Origin: VFMC01 sp046331225
Lineage (GTDB): Bacteria > Actinomycetota > Acidimicrobiia > Acidimicrobiales > Ilumatobacteraceae
Assembly (NCBI GenBank): GCA_046331225.1
Contig: JAXLRF010000003.1
Coordinates: 1 to 64,000 of the forward strand
Reading direction: 5' to 3'
DNA: 64,000 nt
Shown here piece by piece: positions 42,498 through 51,140 of the stretch. The notes under the pieces were generated by a model. The model had not been told where the DNA came from. It did not search any database and saw only the letters and a list, made by a program, of their open reading frames with translations. The translations under genes and the position numbers were made by a program. Numbering within the stretch: the stretch's first letter is position 1; each line of letters begins with the position of its first letter.

Positions 42498-42973
42498 CAG
42501 AGCACCTCGAACATGTGGATCGCGACGTCGGTCGCCCGCCGCTCGCCGGTCGAGAGGCCGATCACGGTGTTGAGCCGTCGCCAACGTGTCGACGAGGTGT
42601 GGTAGCGCAGGTGCGTGCGGAAGTAGTACGTCGACGGGTCGACCACCTCGCCGGCCGCCATGCGCGCCGCCACCTCGGGCTCGACGACCCGCAGCCCGTC
42701 GGACACGATCTCGATCGGGTCGCCCTCGTCGGTGCGCAGCAGGTAGTGCGCGCGGATCTCGATCGCACCGTCGGCGCGCACGCTCTGCCAGTCGACGCCG
42801 CCGCCGGCCAGCGTGCCCGACAACCCGTCGGCCCCGAGGAACGTGCCGGATCGGAACACCGTCAGCCGCCGCTCGCCCGTGGGGAAGTCGCCCAGCGCCT
42901 GCGGCGGTTCGGCCTCGATCGCGACCGTGAGCAGGTGGCGGAGCGGCGGTGCCGGGACGTCGGTGGAAGCCAT
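42497..42973 (-). CDS. DUF3237 domain protein
   Basis: A 158-residue DUF3237 protein, a compact beta-barrel family with RHLLTVAIEAEPPQALG, a central GGVDWQSVRADGAIEIRAHYLL and FRTHLRYHTSS segment, and a C-terminal LNTVIGLSTGERR. Members often sit in aromatic or terpenoid degradation loci, in keeping with the coupled monooxygenase. ATG 42973 is seven bases after TACGTT on the minus strand, a leaderless arrangement whose -10 overlaps that of the divergent cupin gene. Biochemical role unknown. Confidence 0.88.
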   Translation of the reverse strand: MASTDVPAPPLRHLLTVAIEAEPPQALGDFPTGERRLTVFRSGTFLGADGLSGTLAGGGVDWQSVRADGAIEIRAHYLLRTDEGDPIEIVSDGLRVVEPEVAARMAAGEVVDPSTYYFRTHLRYHTSSTRWRRLNTVIGLSTGERRATDVAIHMFEVL

Positions 42974-42980
42974 GGGCGGC

Positions 42981-42990
42981 AACGTACCGT
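42981..42990. promoter_or_regulatory. overlapping divergent -10 elements (bidirectional promoter)
   Basis: The ten bases AACGTACCGT hold TACGTT on the minus strand (42986-42981, seven bases from ATG 42973) and TACCGT on the plus strand (42985-42990, six bases from ATG 42997). The two hexamers share the central TA. The two starts are only 24 bases apart, so both leaderless transcripts begin from one site. Confidence 0.55.
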
Positions 42991-42996
42991 GGGCGC

Positions 42997-43539
42997 ATGC
43001 ACCCCATCGCACGCCGACTGGTCGAGCATCACGGCATGTCGCTGCTGCCCGTCGAGGCGACCTGGTTCGTGAGCACCTACCGCAGCGAGGCCGAGCTGGC
43101 CGACGGCGCGCCCGCCGGGACGGCCATGCTCGGTCTGTACACCGCCGCCACCGAACCCGGCGAGGTGCCGAGCCGGTCGCTGTTCCACCGGCTCACGCAC
43201 GACGAGGTGTGGCACCTGTACGGCGGCGACCCGATCCGGCTGGTGCTGTTGCATCCCGACGGCACCGACGACGAGGTGGTGCTCGGCGGCGACGTGGCGT
43301 CGGGTGCTCGTGTGCAGCACGTGATCCCGGCCGGCACGTGGCAGGCCGGCGAGCTGGTCGACGGTGGCTCGTGGGCGCTGTTCGGCTGCACGATGGCACC
43401 CGGCTTCACGGGCACCTGCTTCGAGGGCGGCCGACGCGCCGATCTGCGCCGCACCCATCCGTCTCGTGCCGCCGACATCGATCGCCTCGGCGTGCCCGAC
43501 GAGCACGCGACGTCGATGCCGGACGGCTTCGCGACCTGA
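42997..43539 (+). CDS. cupin protein, DUF985 family
   Basis: A 180-residue cupin related to the yeast YML079w/DUF985 group. The core is LPVEATWFVSTYRS, SLFHRLTHDEVWHLYGGDP with candidate metal ligands in HRLTHDEVWH, and VIPAGTWQAGEL followed by FGCTMAPGFTGTCFEGG. The binding pocket suggests a small sugar or nucleotide ligand, but no activity is established for most members. ATG 42997 is set by the TACCGT hexamer; the upstream ATG at 42949 would read through the shared promoter. It shares a bidirectional promoter with the DUF3237-monooxygenase pair. Confidence 0.88.
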   Translation: MHPIARRLVEHHGMSLLPVEATWFVSTYRSEAELADGAPAGTAMLGLYTAATEPGEVPSRSLFHRLTHDEVWHLYGGDPIRLVLLHPDGTDDEVVLGGDVASGARVQHVIPAGTWQAGELVDGGSWALFGCTMAPGFTGTCFEGGRRADLRRTHPSRAADIDRLGVPDEHATSMPDGFAT

Positions 43540-43579
43540 GCGACCCGAACGACTCGGGGCCCGGGCGATCCCGATGGCG

Positions 43580-44803
43580 CTACACGAGCGTCATGTTGGG
43601 CTCGCCGTTCGCGTTGAGCCCGGTCCCCCTGGTGCAGGTGCCGCCCTTCGGGCTGCCGCCGTTGTAGGCCTGGCGGACGCAGTTGCGCAGCGCCTTCTCG
43701 CCCCACCAGTTGGGATGGATCGACTCCTGCACGTAGTACGGCCCGAACACCGTGCTGAGCGTGCGGATCTGCGCCACCCACTCCGTCGCGTCGCTCGCAC
43801 CGGCGGCGGTCCAGTTGCCCTTGCCGCTGTTCTCCATCAGGTTCACGCCGGTCTCGCAGAGCCGTCGACCGTTGAGCGCGGCGGCGAGGTCGAGGATCTT
43901 CACGTTGCCGGCGGTGGCGTTCACCGAGGTGGCCGCGTTCTTGACGGCGTTGTTGATCTTGACGAGCGCCTGGTCGTTGGCCCAGTCGGCGTCGGCGTTC
44001 CAGAAGCCGCACCCACCCGTGCTCTGCCGGGTGTAGCCCGACTGCGAGTACCGGAAGCCGGCACCCTTCGGGATCGGCGACGGGTAGGTCTGCACGACGA
44101 TCGTGTACTGCGTGCTGGAGTAGCCGGCATTGGCCATCGCGGTGCGCACGTTGTTGATCGCTCCGATCACCGCGTTGGTCTGGTTGGTGATGTTGGCGGT
44201 GGTGAAGTTCGACGTGACCGCCGAGTCGTCGTTGCAGTAGTTGGGCCACCACGACGGCGACGTGAGGAAGTTGGTCACGCAACGCTGGACGATGTCGGCG
44301 AAACCGAAGTTGTTGCCGCCGATCGACAACTGGATCATCCGCACGTTGTGCGTGGCGGCGAACTCCTGCAGCATCAGCGCCTGGCCCTTCTGGCCGCCGC
44401 TGTTGTAGAAGTCGATACCCGGCTTGAAGTAGCCGTCCGAGCTGGTGAAGGTCGAGGTCTTCGCCCCCGAGCAGGCCAGGTTGAGGCTGCTCACGCCGCC
44501 ACCGATGTGGATCTCGGCGGCGGTGCTGCGGTGGCAGCGGTCGATCTGCTCGGCGGTGGCCGTCGCGTTGTCGTAGTAGGCGGTGGGTCCGCCGGCATCG
44601 ACGCTCGACGAGCTGTTGTTCGAGTTGCCAGCCCACCGGCCCGCCTCGCCCGAGATGTACGAGTCGCCGAGGCTCACCACCCACGGGGTGCCCGCCCCGG
44701 GGCCGTCGGCGTGCACCACACCGACGACCGGCGAACCCGGTGCCACGGTCGCCAACGACGCCGCCACGAGCGATGCCGCGACGACGAACCTCGATCTGCG
44801 CAT
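43580..44803 (-). CDS. secreted SGNH/GDSL esterase-lipase
   Basis: A 407-residue exported hydrolase. A signal peptide of about 32 residues (MRRSRFVVAASLVAASLATV, then an Ala/Pro cleavage region) precedes block I VSLGDSYISGEAGRW near 43-57 with the Ser nucleophile. QLSIGGNNFGFADIV gives the Asn block and SIHPNWWGEKALRNC the catalytic Asp/His-type end block. Several paired cysteines (RCHR, NLACSG, YCND, GGCGFW) suggest disulfides as in the Streptomyces esterase group. GAGGAGGGGAC precedes the ATG. It has its own sigma-70-type promoter and a structured leader. Confidence 0.9.
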   Translation of the reverse strand: MRRSRFVVAASLVAASLATVAPGSPVVGVVHADGPGAGTPWVVSLGDSYISGEAGRWAGNSNNSSSSVDAGGPTAYYDNATATAEQIDRCHRSTAAEIHIGGGVSSLNLACSGAKTSTFTSSDGYFKPGIDFYNSGGQKGQALMLQEFAATHNVRMIQLSIGGNNFGFADIVQRCVTNFLTSPSWWPNYCNDDSAVTSNFTTANITNQTNAVIGAINNVRTAMANAGYSSTQYTIVVQTYPSPIPKGAGFRYSQSGYTRQSTGGCGFWNADADWANDQALVKINNAVKNAATSVNATAGNVKILDLAAALNGRRLCETGVNLMENSGKGNWTAAGASDATEWVAQIRTLSTVFGPYYVQESIHPNWWGEKALRNCVRQAYNGGSPKGGTCTRGTGLNANGEPNMTLV

Positions 44804-44885
44804 GTCCCCTCCTCGGATCGACCGGGTCGGCCCCGGTGCTCACGGTCGCTCCGTCCCCGGTGTCGGGGTCCCCTCGGAGCGGTCG
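44804..44885 (-). other. structured 5' leader of the secreted SGNH gene
   Basis: Read on the minus strand, the roughly 80-base leader has CGCTCCG pairing with CGGAGCG around a GGGGACCCC-rich core, then ACCGGG pairing with CCCGGT, then the ribosome site. No known riboswitch consensus is met. It may only stabilise the mRNA or mask the ribosome site. Confidence 0.4.
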
Positions 44886-44892
44886 TGCGGCG

Positions 44893-44921
44893 ACCGTAGC
44901 GAGCGCACCGCCCCTGGTCAA
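44893..44921 (-). promoter_or_regulatory. sigma-70-type promoter TTGACC-17-TACGGT
   Basis: On the minus strand TTGACC (44921-44916) and TACGGT (44898-44893) are separated by exactly 17 bases. This is the clearest -35/-10 pair in the window and reads toward the SGNH gene. Confidence 0.7.
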
Positions 44922-44943
44922 CGGACTGCGCGAGCCGTCCGGT

Positions 44944-44957
44944 GGGCCTTTGGTCCC
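44944..44957. promoter_or_regulatory. DosR/DevR-like box A, GGGCCTTTGGTCCC
   Basis: Matches 12 of 14 positions of the mycobacterial DosR core (GGGACTTTAGTCCC) and fits GGGSC-N4-GTCCC. It is centred about 66 bases upstream of the FAS1 start, which is also its probable transcription start. Confidence 0.5.
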
Positions 44958-44965
44958 ATGCCCCG

Positions 44966-44979
44966 GGGACCTGCGCCCC
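44966..44979. promoter_or_regulatory. DosR/DevR-like box B (inverted), GGGACCTGCGCCCC
   Basis: On the opposite strand it reads GGGGC-N4-GTCCC like box A. Its centre lies 22 bases from that of box A, two helical turns, the spacing expected for cooperative dimers. Confidence 0.45.
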
Positions 44980-45003
44980 TGCCCCCGTTCCCGACCCCAT
45001 CGC

Positions 45004-45009
45004 TAGGTT
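45004..45009 (+). promoter_or_regulatory. -10 hexamer TAGGTT of a leaderless promoter
   Basis: TAGGTT stands seven bases before the GTG at 45017 and decides that start over upstream in-frame codons. Confidence 0.5.
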
Positions 45010-45016
45010 CGGTTTC

Positions 45017-45994
45017 GTGCCTCACAACCCAGTCCACCGTTCGCGAAAGGTCGCCACGGGTCTCGCCCTGGTCACCACGTTCGCCCTCGTCGCCGCTGCG
45101 TGCTCCGACGACCCGGCCGACGTCGCTCCCCCCACCACCGCGGCCCCGGCGTCCACCGTGGCGCCCACCACGACGTTGATGCCCGACAAGGACTACGACA
45201 TCGTCGGCACCGCGCTGCAGGCCAACATCTTCCAGCAGCTCGCCGGGTACGTCGTGCAGGCGGGTCTCGTCGACGCCCTCCGCGGTGGACCGTTCACGGT
45301 GTTCGCGCCGGTGGACGACGCGTTCAAGAAGATCCCGGTCGACATCCTGCACACGGTCCAGGACGCCGGCCTGCTCGAGACGGTGCTCAAGTACCACGTC
45401 GTCGAGGGCAGCTACACGGCGGCCGACCTGAAGGACGGCGAGCTGATGACGCTGGCCGGCATCCCGGTGACGATCAGCCACGTCGGCGACGACGTGTACG
45501 TGAACGGCAACAAGATCGCGCTGGCCGACGTGTCGACCACCAACGGTGTGGTGCACGCGATGGGCGACGTGCTCGTGCCGCCGATCGGTGACGTCATCGA
45601 CGTGGCCACCACGCTGCCGGGCTTCGGCACGCTGGCCGACCTGGTCACCCAGGCCGGGCTCGTGAAGACGCTCAAGGGCGAGGGTCCGTTCACGGTGTTC
45701 GCGCCGCTCGACTCGGCGTTCGACGAGCTGCCGCAGGCCACGCTCGACGCGGTGCTCGCCGACCCCGAGCTACTCAAGACCGTGCTCACCTACCACGTGG
45801 TCCCGGGCAAGATCTCGCTGTCGGACATGAAGGACGGCGACATCCTCACGACCGTGGCGGGCATCGACCTCGAGGTCACCAAGGACGATGCCGGCAACAC
45901 CCTGATCAACGGCATCCCGGTGGCGGTCGGCAACGTGCAGGCCACCAACGGTGTCATCCATGTGCTGGGCGAGGTGCTCGTTCCCCCAAGCTGA
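45017..45994 (+). CDS. lipoprotein with two fasciclin (FAS1) domains
   Basis: A 325-residue exported protein. The signal segment (KVATGLALVTTFALVAAAC) ends in a lipobox-like AAAC, then an Ala/Thr/Pro linker. Two FAS1 domains follow at about 58-188 and 195-325. Each has the H1 motif (GPFTVFAPVDDAF; GPFTVFAPLDSAF) and the H2/YH region (LKYHVVEG; LTYHVVPG) and ends NGVVHAMGDVLVPP or NGVIHVLGEVLVPP. FAS1 proteins mediate adhesion or bind cell-surface ligands. Two DosR-like boxes precede the promoter, and a true intrinsic terminator follows. Confidence 0.93.
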   Translation: MPHNPVHRSRKVATGLALVTTFALVAAACSDDPADVAPPTTAAPASTVAPTTTLMPDKDYDIVGTALQANIFQQLAGYVVQAGLVDALRGGPFTVFAPVDDAFKKIPVDILHTVQDAGLLETVLKYHVVEGSYTAADLKDGELMTLAGIPVTISHVGDDVYVNGNKIALADVSTTNGVVHAMGDVLVPPIGDVIDVATTLPGFGTLADLVTQAGLVKTLKGEGPFTVFAPLDSAFDELPQATLDAVLADPELLKTVLTYHVVPGKISLSDMKDGDILTTVAGIDLEVTKDDAGNTLINGIPVAVGNVQATNGVIHVLGEVLVPPS

Positions 45995-46010
45995 GCCCCC
46001 TGGCACGTTC

Positions 46011-46071
46011 GAGCCGCACATCGGTGCACGGGTCTCCCCCGACCCGCCCGATGTGCGGCTCGCTTGTTTTT
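46011..46071 (+). terminator. intrinsic terminator after the FAS1 gene
   Basis: GAGCCGCACATC (46011-46022) pairs perfectly with GATGTGCGGCTC (46050-46061), and GCTTGTTTTT follows. The loop is 27 bases and itself GC-rich. It is the only hairpin in the window with a proper T-run. Confidence 0.85.
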
Positions 46072-46109
46072 CGGGCGGATTCCCGCCGGCGGTCGCGTGG
46101 GGTGCCCGA

Positions 46110-46115
46110 TACCGT
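46110..46115 (+). promoter_or_regulatory. -10 hexamer TACCGT of a leaderless promoter (hrpA)
   Basis: TACCGT is seven bases before the GTG at 46123. It is identical to the plus-strand hexamer before the cupin gene at 42997. Confidence 0.5.
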
Positions 46116-46122
46116 CCACGCC

Positions 46123-49100
46123 GTGTCGCGCCGCCGCCCACGCTCGTCCGTCGCAGGTGATGCCGCGCCGCGGGGCGACAGCCCGGCGGTGCTCGCCGCG
46201 CGCGAGCGCCGCGCCGCCACGCTGGCCGGCTTGGTCGACACCGGCGTGGTGCACGCAGCCGAGGGTCTGCCGATCGCCGAGCGGTGGGACGAGTTGGCCG
46301 ACGCGGTACGCGACCACCAGGTGGTGATCGTGGCGGGCGAGACCGGCAGCGGCAAGAGCACGCAGTTGCCCAAGTTGTGCCTCGAGCTCGGTCGGGGCGT
46401 GCACGGCCTGATCGGCCACACCCAGCCCCGTCGGGTGGCGGCCCGGTCGATCGCCGAACGTGTGGCCGACGAGCTGGGGGTCGAGCTCGGTGGTGCCGTC
46501 GGCTACTCGGTGCGATTCACCGACCGCGTCGCCGACCACACGCTGGTGAAGGTGATGACCGACGGCATCCTGCTGGCCGAGATCCAGCGCGACCGGATGC
46601 TGCGCCGCTACGACACGATCATCGTCGACGAGGCCCACGAGCGCAGCCTCAACATCGACTTCCTGCTCGGCTACCTGCACCAACTGCTGCCGAAGCGTCC
46701 CGACCTCAAGCTGATCATCACGTCGGCCACGATCGACACCGAACGCTTCGCCGAGCACTTCGGCACCCACGGCCGTCCGGCACCGGTCATCTCGGTCGAG
46801 GGCCGCACCTATCCGGTCGAGGTGCGCTACCGCCCGATCGGCGACGACCCCGACGACGAGCGCGACCAGGTGCAGGCCGTCATCGACGCGGTCGACGAGC
46901 TGTCGCACGAGGGCCCGGGCGACGTGCTGGTGTTCCTGTCGGGCGAGCGCGAGATCCACGACACGGCCGACGCGATCCGCCGCCTCGACCTGCGCCACAC
47001 CGAGGTGCTGCCGCTGTACGCACGCCTGTCGGCGGTCGAGCAGCACCGCATCTTCCAGTCGCACACGGGGCGGCGGGTGGTGCTGTCCACCAACGTCGCC
47101 GAGACGTCGCTCACCGTGCCCGGCGTGCGCTACGTGGTCGACGCCGGCTCGGCCCGCATCTCGCGCTACAGCCATCGGCTCAAGGTGCAGCGGCTGCCGA
47201 TCGAGCCGGTGTCGCAGGCGTCGGCGAACCAGCGCGCCGGCCGATGCGGTCGTGTCGCCGCCGGTGTGTGCATCCGGCTGTACGCCGAGGACGACTACGC
47301 CGGCCGCCCCGAGTTCACCGAGCCCGAGATCCTGCGCACCAACCTCGCCTCGGTGATCCTGCAGATGACGGCGCTCGGCCTCGGCGACGTCGCCGCGTTC
47401 CCGTTCCTCGACCCGCCCGATCCGCGTGCGATCCGCGACGGCTTCGCGCTGCTCGAGGAGCTCGGAGCGATCGGCCAGCCCGACGAGCACGGACGGCGGC
47501 GGCTCACCCCGCTCGGCCAGCGGCTCGCGCGGTTGCCGGTCGACCCGCGGCTCGGCCGCATGGTGCTCGAGGCCGACCGCCACGGCTGTGTGCGCGAGGT
47601 GCTGGTGATCGCGGCCGCGCTGTCGATCCAGGACCCGCGCGAGCGTCCGGCCGAGCACCGTCAGGCGGCCGACGAGCTGCATCGCCGCTTCAGCGTCGAC
47701 GGCAGCGACTTCCTCGCCCATGTGCGGCTGTGGGACCACCTGCGCGAGCAGCAACAGCAGCTGAGCTCGAGCCAGTTCCGCAAGCTCTGTCGCGCCGAGT
47801 ACCTCAACTACCTGCGCGTGCGCGAATGGCAGGACCTGTACAGCCAGCTGCGCCAGGTGGCCGGGCAGCTCGGCATCCGTCACGGCAGCGAGGCGGGGCA
47901 CCCGGACCGTGTGCACCAGGCGTTGCTGTCCGGCCTGCTGTCGCAGATCGGCATGCGCGACCTCACTCCTGGTCGCGACGGCAAGGAGGGCCGCGAGTAC
48001 AAGGGCGCGCACGGGTCGCGCTTCGCGATCGCCGGCCAGTCGTCGGTCGCCAAGAAGCTGCCGCGCTGGGTGATGGCGGGCGAGCTCGTCGAGACCAACC
48101 GGTTGTGGGCCCGCTCGGTGGCGCCGATCCAGCCCGAGTGGGCCGAACGGCTCGGCGGCGACCTGGTGAAGTACTCCTACGACGACCCGCGCTGGGACGC
48201 GCGCCGCGGTGCTGCGGTCGTCACCGAGCGGGCGATGCTGTTCGGCCTGCCGATCGTGACCGGTCGGGCGATCGGGCTCGATCGCCTCGACCCGGCGATG
48301 GCACGCGAACTGTTCATCCGCCATGCACTGGTGCAGGGCGAGTGGGAGAGCCCCCACCTGTTCCTGCAGGCCAACCGGGCGTTCGTCGAGAGCCTTCGCG
48401 ATCTGGGCGAGCGCGTGCGCCGCGTCGACCTCGCCGACGACACCGTCGTCTTCACCTTCTACGACCGGGCCCTGCCCGCGGTCGTCACCAACGGCCGCGA
48501 GTTCGACAAGTGGTGGAAGCGGGCGCGTGCCGACGACCCCGAGCTGCTCACGCTCACGGTCGAGAAGCTGTCGGCCCTACGCGGCGAGGCCGAGACCGTG
48601 CTCGACCCGCGCGACTTCCCGGGCACCTGGCGTCAGGACGACCTCGAGCTCGAGGTCACCTACCGGTTCGACCCGGGTGCCCCCGACGACGGCGTGCTCG
48701 TGCACGTGCCGCTGCCGGTCCTCAACCGGGTGCGGATGGACGGCTTCGACTGGCAGGTGCCGGGCATGCGCGACGAGCTCGTCGGGGCGATGGTGAAGTC
48801 GTTGCCCAAGGACTACCGCCGCGAGCTGCACCCGATCGCGCAGGTCACCGCCGACGCCTGGCGCCGGCTGCCGGCGACCCCGACGGCACGGTCGCTCGCC
48901 GCGGAGCTCGGTCAGGCGCTCACCGAGGTGACGCAGGTGATCGTGCCACCCGAGCTGTTCGAGGTGTCGAAGGTGCCGTCGCACCTGCGCGTGTCGTTCT
49001 CGATCGAGGACGAGCGTGGCGACCGACTGGCCGTCGGCAAGGACCTCGACGAGTTGCGGGCCCTGCTCAACCCGCGGGTGCGCTCGGCCGTGGCGCGGGC

Positions 49101-49974
49101 GATGCCGATCGACGAGCGACGAGGCATCACCTCGTGGGATCTGGGCGACCTGCCGCGCGAGATCGAGTCGACCGCCGACGGCCATGTGGTGCGTGGCTAT
49201 CCGGCGTTGGTCGACGACGGTGACTCGGTGTCGCTGCGCGTGCTCACCAACCCCGACCTGCAGGCCAAGGTGATGCGCGTGGGCGTGCGCCGGCTCCTGC
49301 TGCTCACCGTGCCCGTGTCGAAGCGCGCGGCCGAGGCACGCCTCACCAACGCGAGCCGGCTGGTGATCGCACGCTCGCCGTTCGCGCTCGACGACCTGGT
49401 GCGGGACTGCACGGTGGCGGTGATGGATCGCGTGGTGGTCGACGCGGGCGGCGCGGTGTGGACCGAGGCCGACTTCGCGGTGCTGCGCAAGCTGGCCGCC
49501 GACGTGGTGCCGTCGCGAACGGCCACCGCGCTCGCCACGGTGGCCGACATCCTGGCGGCCGCGCACGAGGTCGAGCAGCGGCTCGGTCGACTGAAGGCCG
49601 ACCCGGTGCGCGCCTCGGCCGAGGACGCACTGGCGCAGCTCGACCGGCTGGTGCGGCCGGGGTTCGTCGTCGCGAGCGGCGCCCACCGCCTGCCCGACGT
49701 GCTGCGCTACGTGCGCGGCATCGCACGTCGCCTCGAGAAGGTGCCCGACGATCCGTCGAAGGACCGGCGCAAGCTCGCCGAGGTGCACGCGCTCGAGGGC
49801 CGCTACGGCAGGCTGCTCAAGCGGCTCTCACGCGACGAGATCACCCCCGAGGTGATCGATGTCGGCTGGTTGCTCGAAGAGCTGCGGATCCAGGTGTTCG
49901 CCGAGTCGATCGGCACCGCGCGGCCCGTGAGCACGCAACGGGTGGTGAAGGAGCTGCAGCGCCTCGGCGGCTGA
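46123..49974 (+). CDS. hrpA: ATP-dependent RNA helicase HrpA (DEAH box)
   Basis: A 1283-residue DEAH/RHA helicase. Motif I GETGSGKST is near 73, Ia THxQPRR-like HTQPRRVAARS, II DEAH (VDEAHERSLNIDFLLGY) near 169, III TSATIDTERF, V STNVAETSLTVPGVRYVVD and VI QRAGRCGRVAAG. The winged-helix, ratchet and OB-like C-terminal domains (to about 750) are followed by the long DUF3418 tail that marks HrpA rather than HrpB. It unwinds RNA and has been linked to mRNA processing and ribosome rescue. GTG 46123 is placed by TACCGT; in-frame upstream codons run through the terminator. Confidence 0.95.
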   Translation: MSRRRPRSSVAGDAAPRGDSPAVLAARERRAATLAGLVDTGVVHAAEGLPIAERWDELADAVRDHQVVIVAGETGSGKSTQLPKLCLELGRGVHGLIGHTQPRRVAARSIAERVADELGVELGGAVGYSVRFTDRVADHTLVKVMTDGILLAEIQRDRMLRRYDTIIVDEAHERSLNIDFLLGYLHQLLPKRPDLKLIITSATIDTERFAEHFGTHGRPAPVISVEGRTYPVEVRYRPIGDDPDDERDQVQAVIDAVDELSHEGPGDVLVFLSGEREIHDTADAIRRLDLRHTEVLPLYARLSAVEQHRIFQSHTGRRVVLSTNVAETSLTVPGVRYVVDAGSARISRYSHRLKVQRLPIEPVSQASANQRAGRCGRVAAGVCIRLYAEDDYAGRPEFTEPEILRTNLASVILQMTALGLGDVAAFPFLDPPDPRAIRDGFALLEELGAIGQPDEHGRRRLTPLGQRLARLPVDPRLGRMVLEADRHGCVREVLVIAAALSIQDPRERPAEHRQAADELHRRFSVDGSDFLAHVRLWDHLREQQQQLSSSQFRKLCRAEYLNYLRVREWQDLYSQLRQVAGQLGIRHGSEAGHPDRVHQALLSGLLSQIGMRDLTPGRDGKEGREYKGAHGSRFAIAGQSSVAKKLPRWVMAGELVETNRLWARSVAPIQPEWAERLGGDLVKYSYDDPRWDARRGAAVVTERAMLFGLPIVTGRAIGLDRLDPAMARELFIRHALVQGEWESPHLFLQANRAFVESLRDLGERVRRVDLADDTVVFTFYDRALPAVVTNGREFDKWWKRARADDPELLTLTVEKLSALRGEAETVLDPRDFPGTWRQDDLELEVTYRFDPGAPDDGVLVHVPLPVLNRVRMDGFDWQVPGMRDELVGAMVKSLPKDYRRELHPIAQVTADAWRRLPATPTARSLAAELGQALTEVTQVIVPPELFEVSKVPSHLRVSFSIEDERGDRLAVGKDLDELRALLNPRVRSAVARAMPIDERRGITSWDLGDLPREIESTADGHVVRGYPALVDDGDSVSLRVLTNPDLQAKVMRVGVRRLLLLTVPVSKRAAEARLTNASRLVIARSPFALDDLVRDCTVAVMDRVVVDAGGAVWTEADFAVLRKLAADVVPSRTATALATVADILAAAHEVEQRLGRLKADPVRASAEDALAQLDRLVRPGFVVASGAHRLPDVLRYVRGIARRLEKVPDDPSKDRRKLAEVHALEGRYGRLLKRLSRDEITPEVIDVGWLLEELRIQVFAESIGTARPVSTQRVVKELQRLGG

Positions 49975-49994
49975 GGTGCGTCGGCTCGGTGTGG

Positions 49995-51029
49995 TCAGCG
50001 CGGCACGGCGTGCCAGTGCTCGGCGATGCCGAACCCGGTGAGCCGGCCACCGCCATCGGGCCGGTCGGTCTCGAAGCGGGCGAGGCCCTCGTTGATGAAG
50101 GTGACGCCGTCGCGGCGCGGCACCTTGGTCGGGCAGATGGTGAGCACGGTGCCGTCGACCACGATCGGCGTGCCCTCGCTGTCGGTGCCGCGCAGTTGCA
50201 CGGACTGGTGCAGCAGCGGGTTCGTCGGGTCGAACACGGTGGTCATCGTGACGTCGTCGAGGTCGAGGTTCCGTCCGTCGCGCTGGATCCAGCCCTTGCC
50301 GCGGAACGAGCCGTCGGCCACCCGCCCGCACGTGCCGCCGAGCGCGAGCTCGGCGCCGAAGTTCATCGAGAACCAGTTGATGAAGCACCCGGTGTCGGCC
50401 ACCTTCGGACCGGACTCCTTCGCAGCGCTGCCGCTGGGGCCCTGCCACGTGCGTGGTCCCCACGACTTGTCGCGCACGCCGAAACCCTCGACGTCCCAGT
50501 GCTCGCCGTCGAGACCGATCCGGCCGCGCACACGACCGGTCTGCTCGAAGTGGCCCTGCGACCCGCCGACGGCGTAGTGCGGTTCGCTGATCGCCTCGAA
50601 CGCGACGTCCATGTCGAGCTGCGCGGGCCGGTGCCAGCCCTCGGGCCGGTCCTTGGTGGCGGCCAGCATCACGGTCGGGTCGTCCATGTCCTGCGCCGGT
50701 CCCGAGTAGGCGATGTCCCACCGGCGGAACGCCTCGCCGCGGCGCAGCGTGAGGTTCGCCACCGTCGGGTCGATCGGTCCGAGTCCGGCCACCACGTCGG
50801 GCGTGAGATCGGTACGACGCCCGTACGTGAACGCCACCCGCCCGCCGGGCAGGTAGACGGCGTGCAGGGCGTCGGCCCAGCCCTCGTTCGGCCGGAAGCC
50901 CATGCGGGTGAAGGCACCGACGCCGGTCCGGGGATCGACGAAGTTGAAGTAGTAGCTCTCGCTCCACGCCTGGTGGTCGCCCACCGGGTGGAACAGTTCG
51001 TCGTCGGGGTTCGGCGCCACTGCGGTCAT
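49995..51029 (-). CDS. DUF7064/DUF7065-like protein (AttH/CrtC-like lipocalin fold)
   Basis: A 344-residue soluble protein with the segments AWSESYYFNFVDPRTGVGAFTRMGF, GHFEQTGRVRGRIGLDG and FGVRDKSWGPR, which I associate with a two-domain family of lipid- or terpenoid-linked proteins in Actinomycetota. The WDVEGFGVRDKSWGPR stretch resembles the hydroxyneurosporene synthase/AttH motif. No activity is established. It is convergent with hrpA, and a CACACT hexamer six bases before ATG 51029 may be a leaderless -10. Confidence 0.65.
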   Translation of the reverse strand: MTAVAPNPDDELFHPVGDHQAWSESYYFNFVDPRTGVGAFTRMGFRPNEGWADALHAVYLPGGRVAFTYGRRTDLTPDVVAGLGPIDPTVANLTLRRGEAFRRWDIAYSGPAQDMDDPTVMLAATKDRPEGWHRPAQLDMDVAFEAISEPHYAVGGSQGHFEQTGRVRGRIGLDGEHWDVEGFGVRDKSWGPRTWQGPSGSAAKESGPKVADTGCFINWFSMNFGAELALGGTCGRVADGSFRGKGWIQRDGRNLDLDDVTMTTVFDPTNPLLHQSVQLRGTDSEGTPIVVDGTVLTICPTKVPRRDGVTFINEGLARFETDRPDGGGRLTGFGIAEHWHAVPR

Positions 51030-51140
51030 GCGGCCAGTGTGCTCGCCGGCCGACGCGTCGGCCGAGCCGGGGCCGGATCGACGCCGACGAGGACGGGCCC
51101 CGCTCCGCCCGGACGCGATGCGAGGCCCGTCCGCCGGTAC

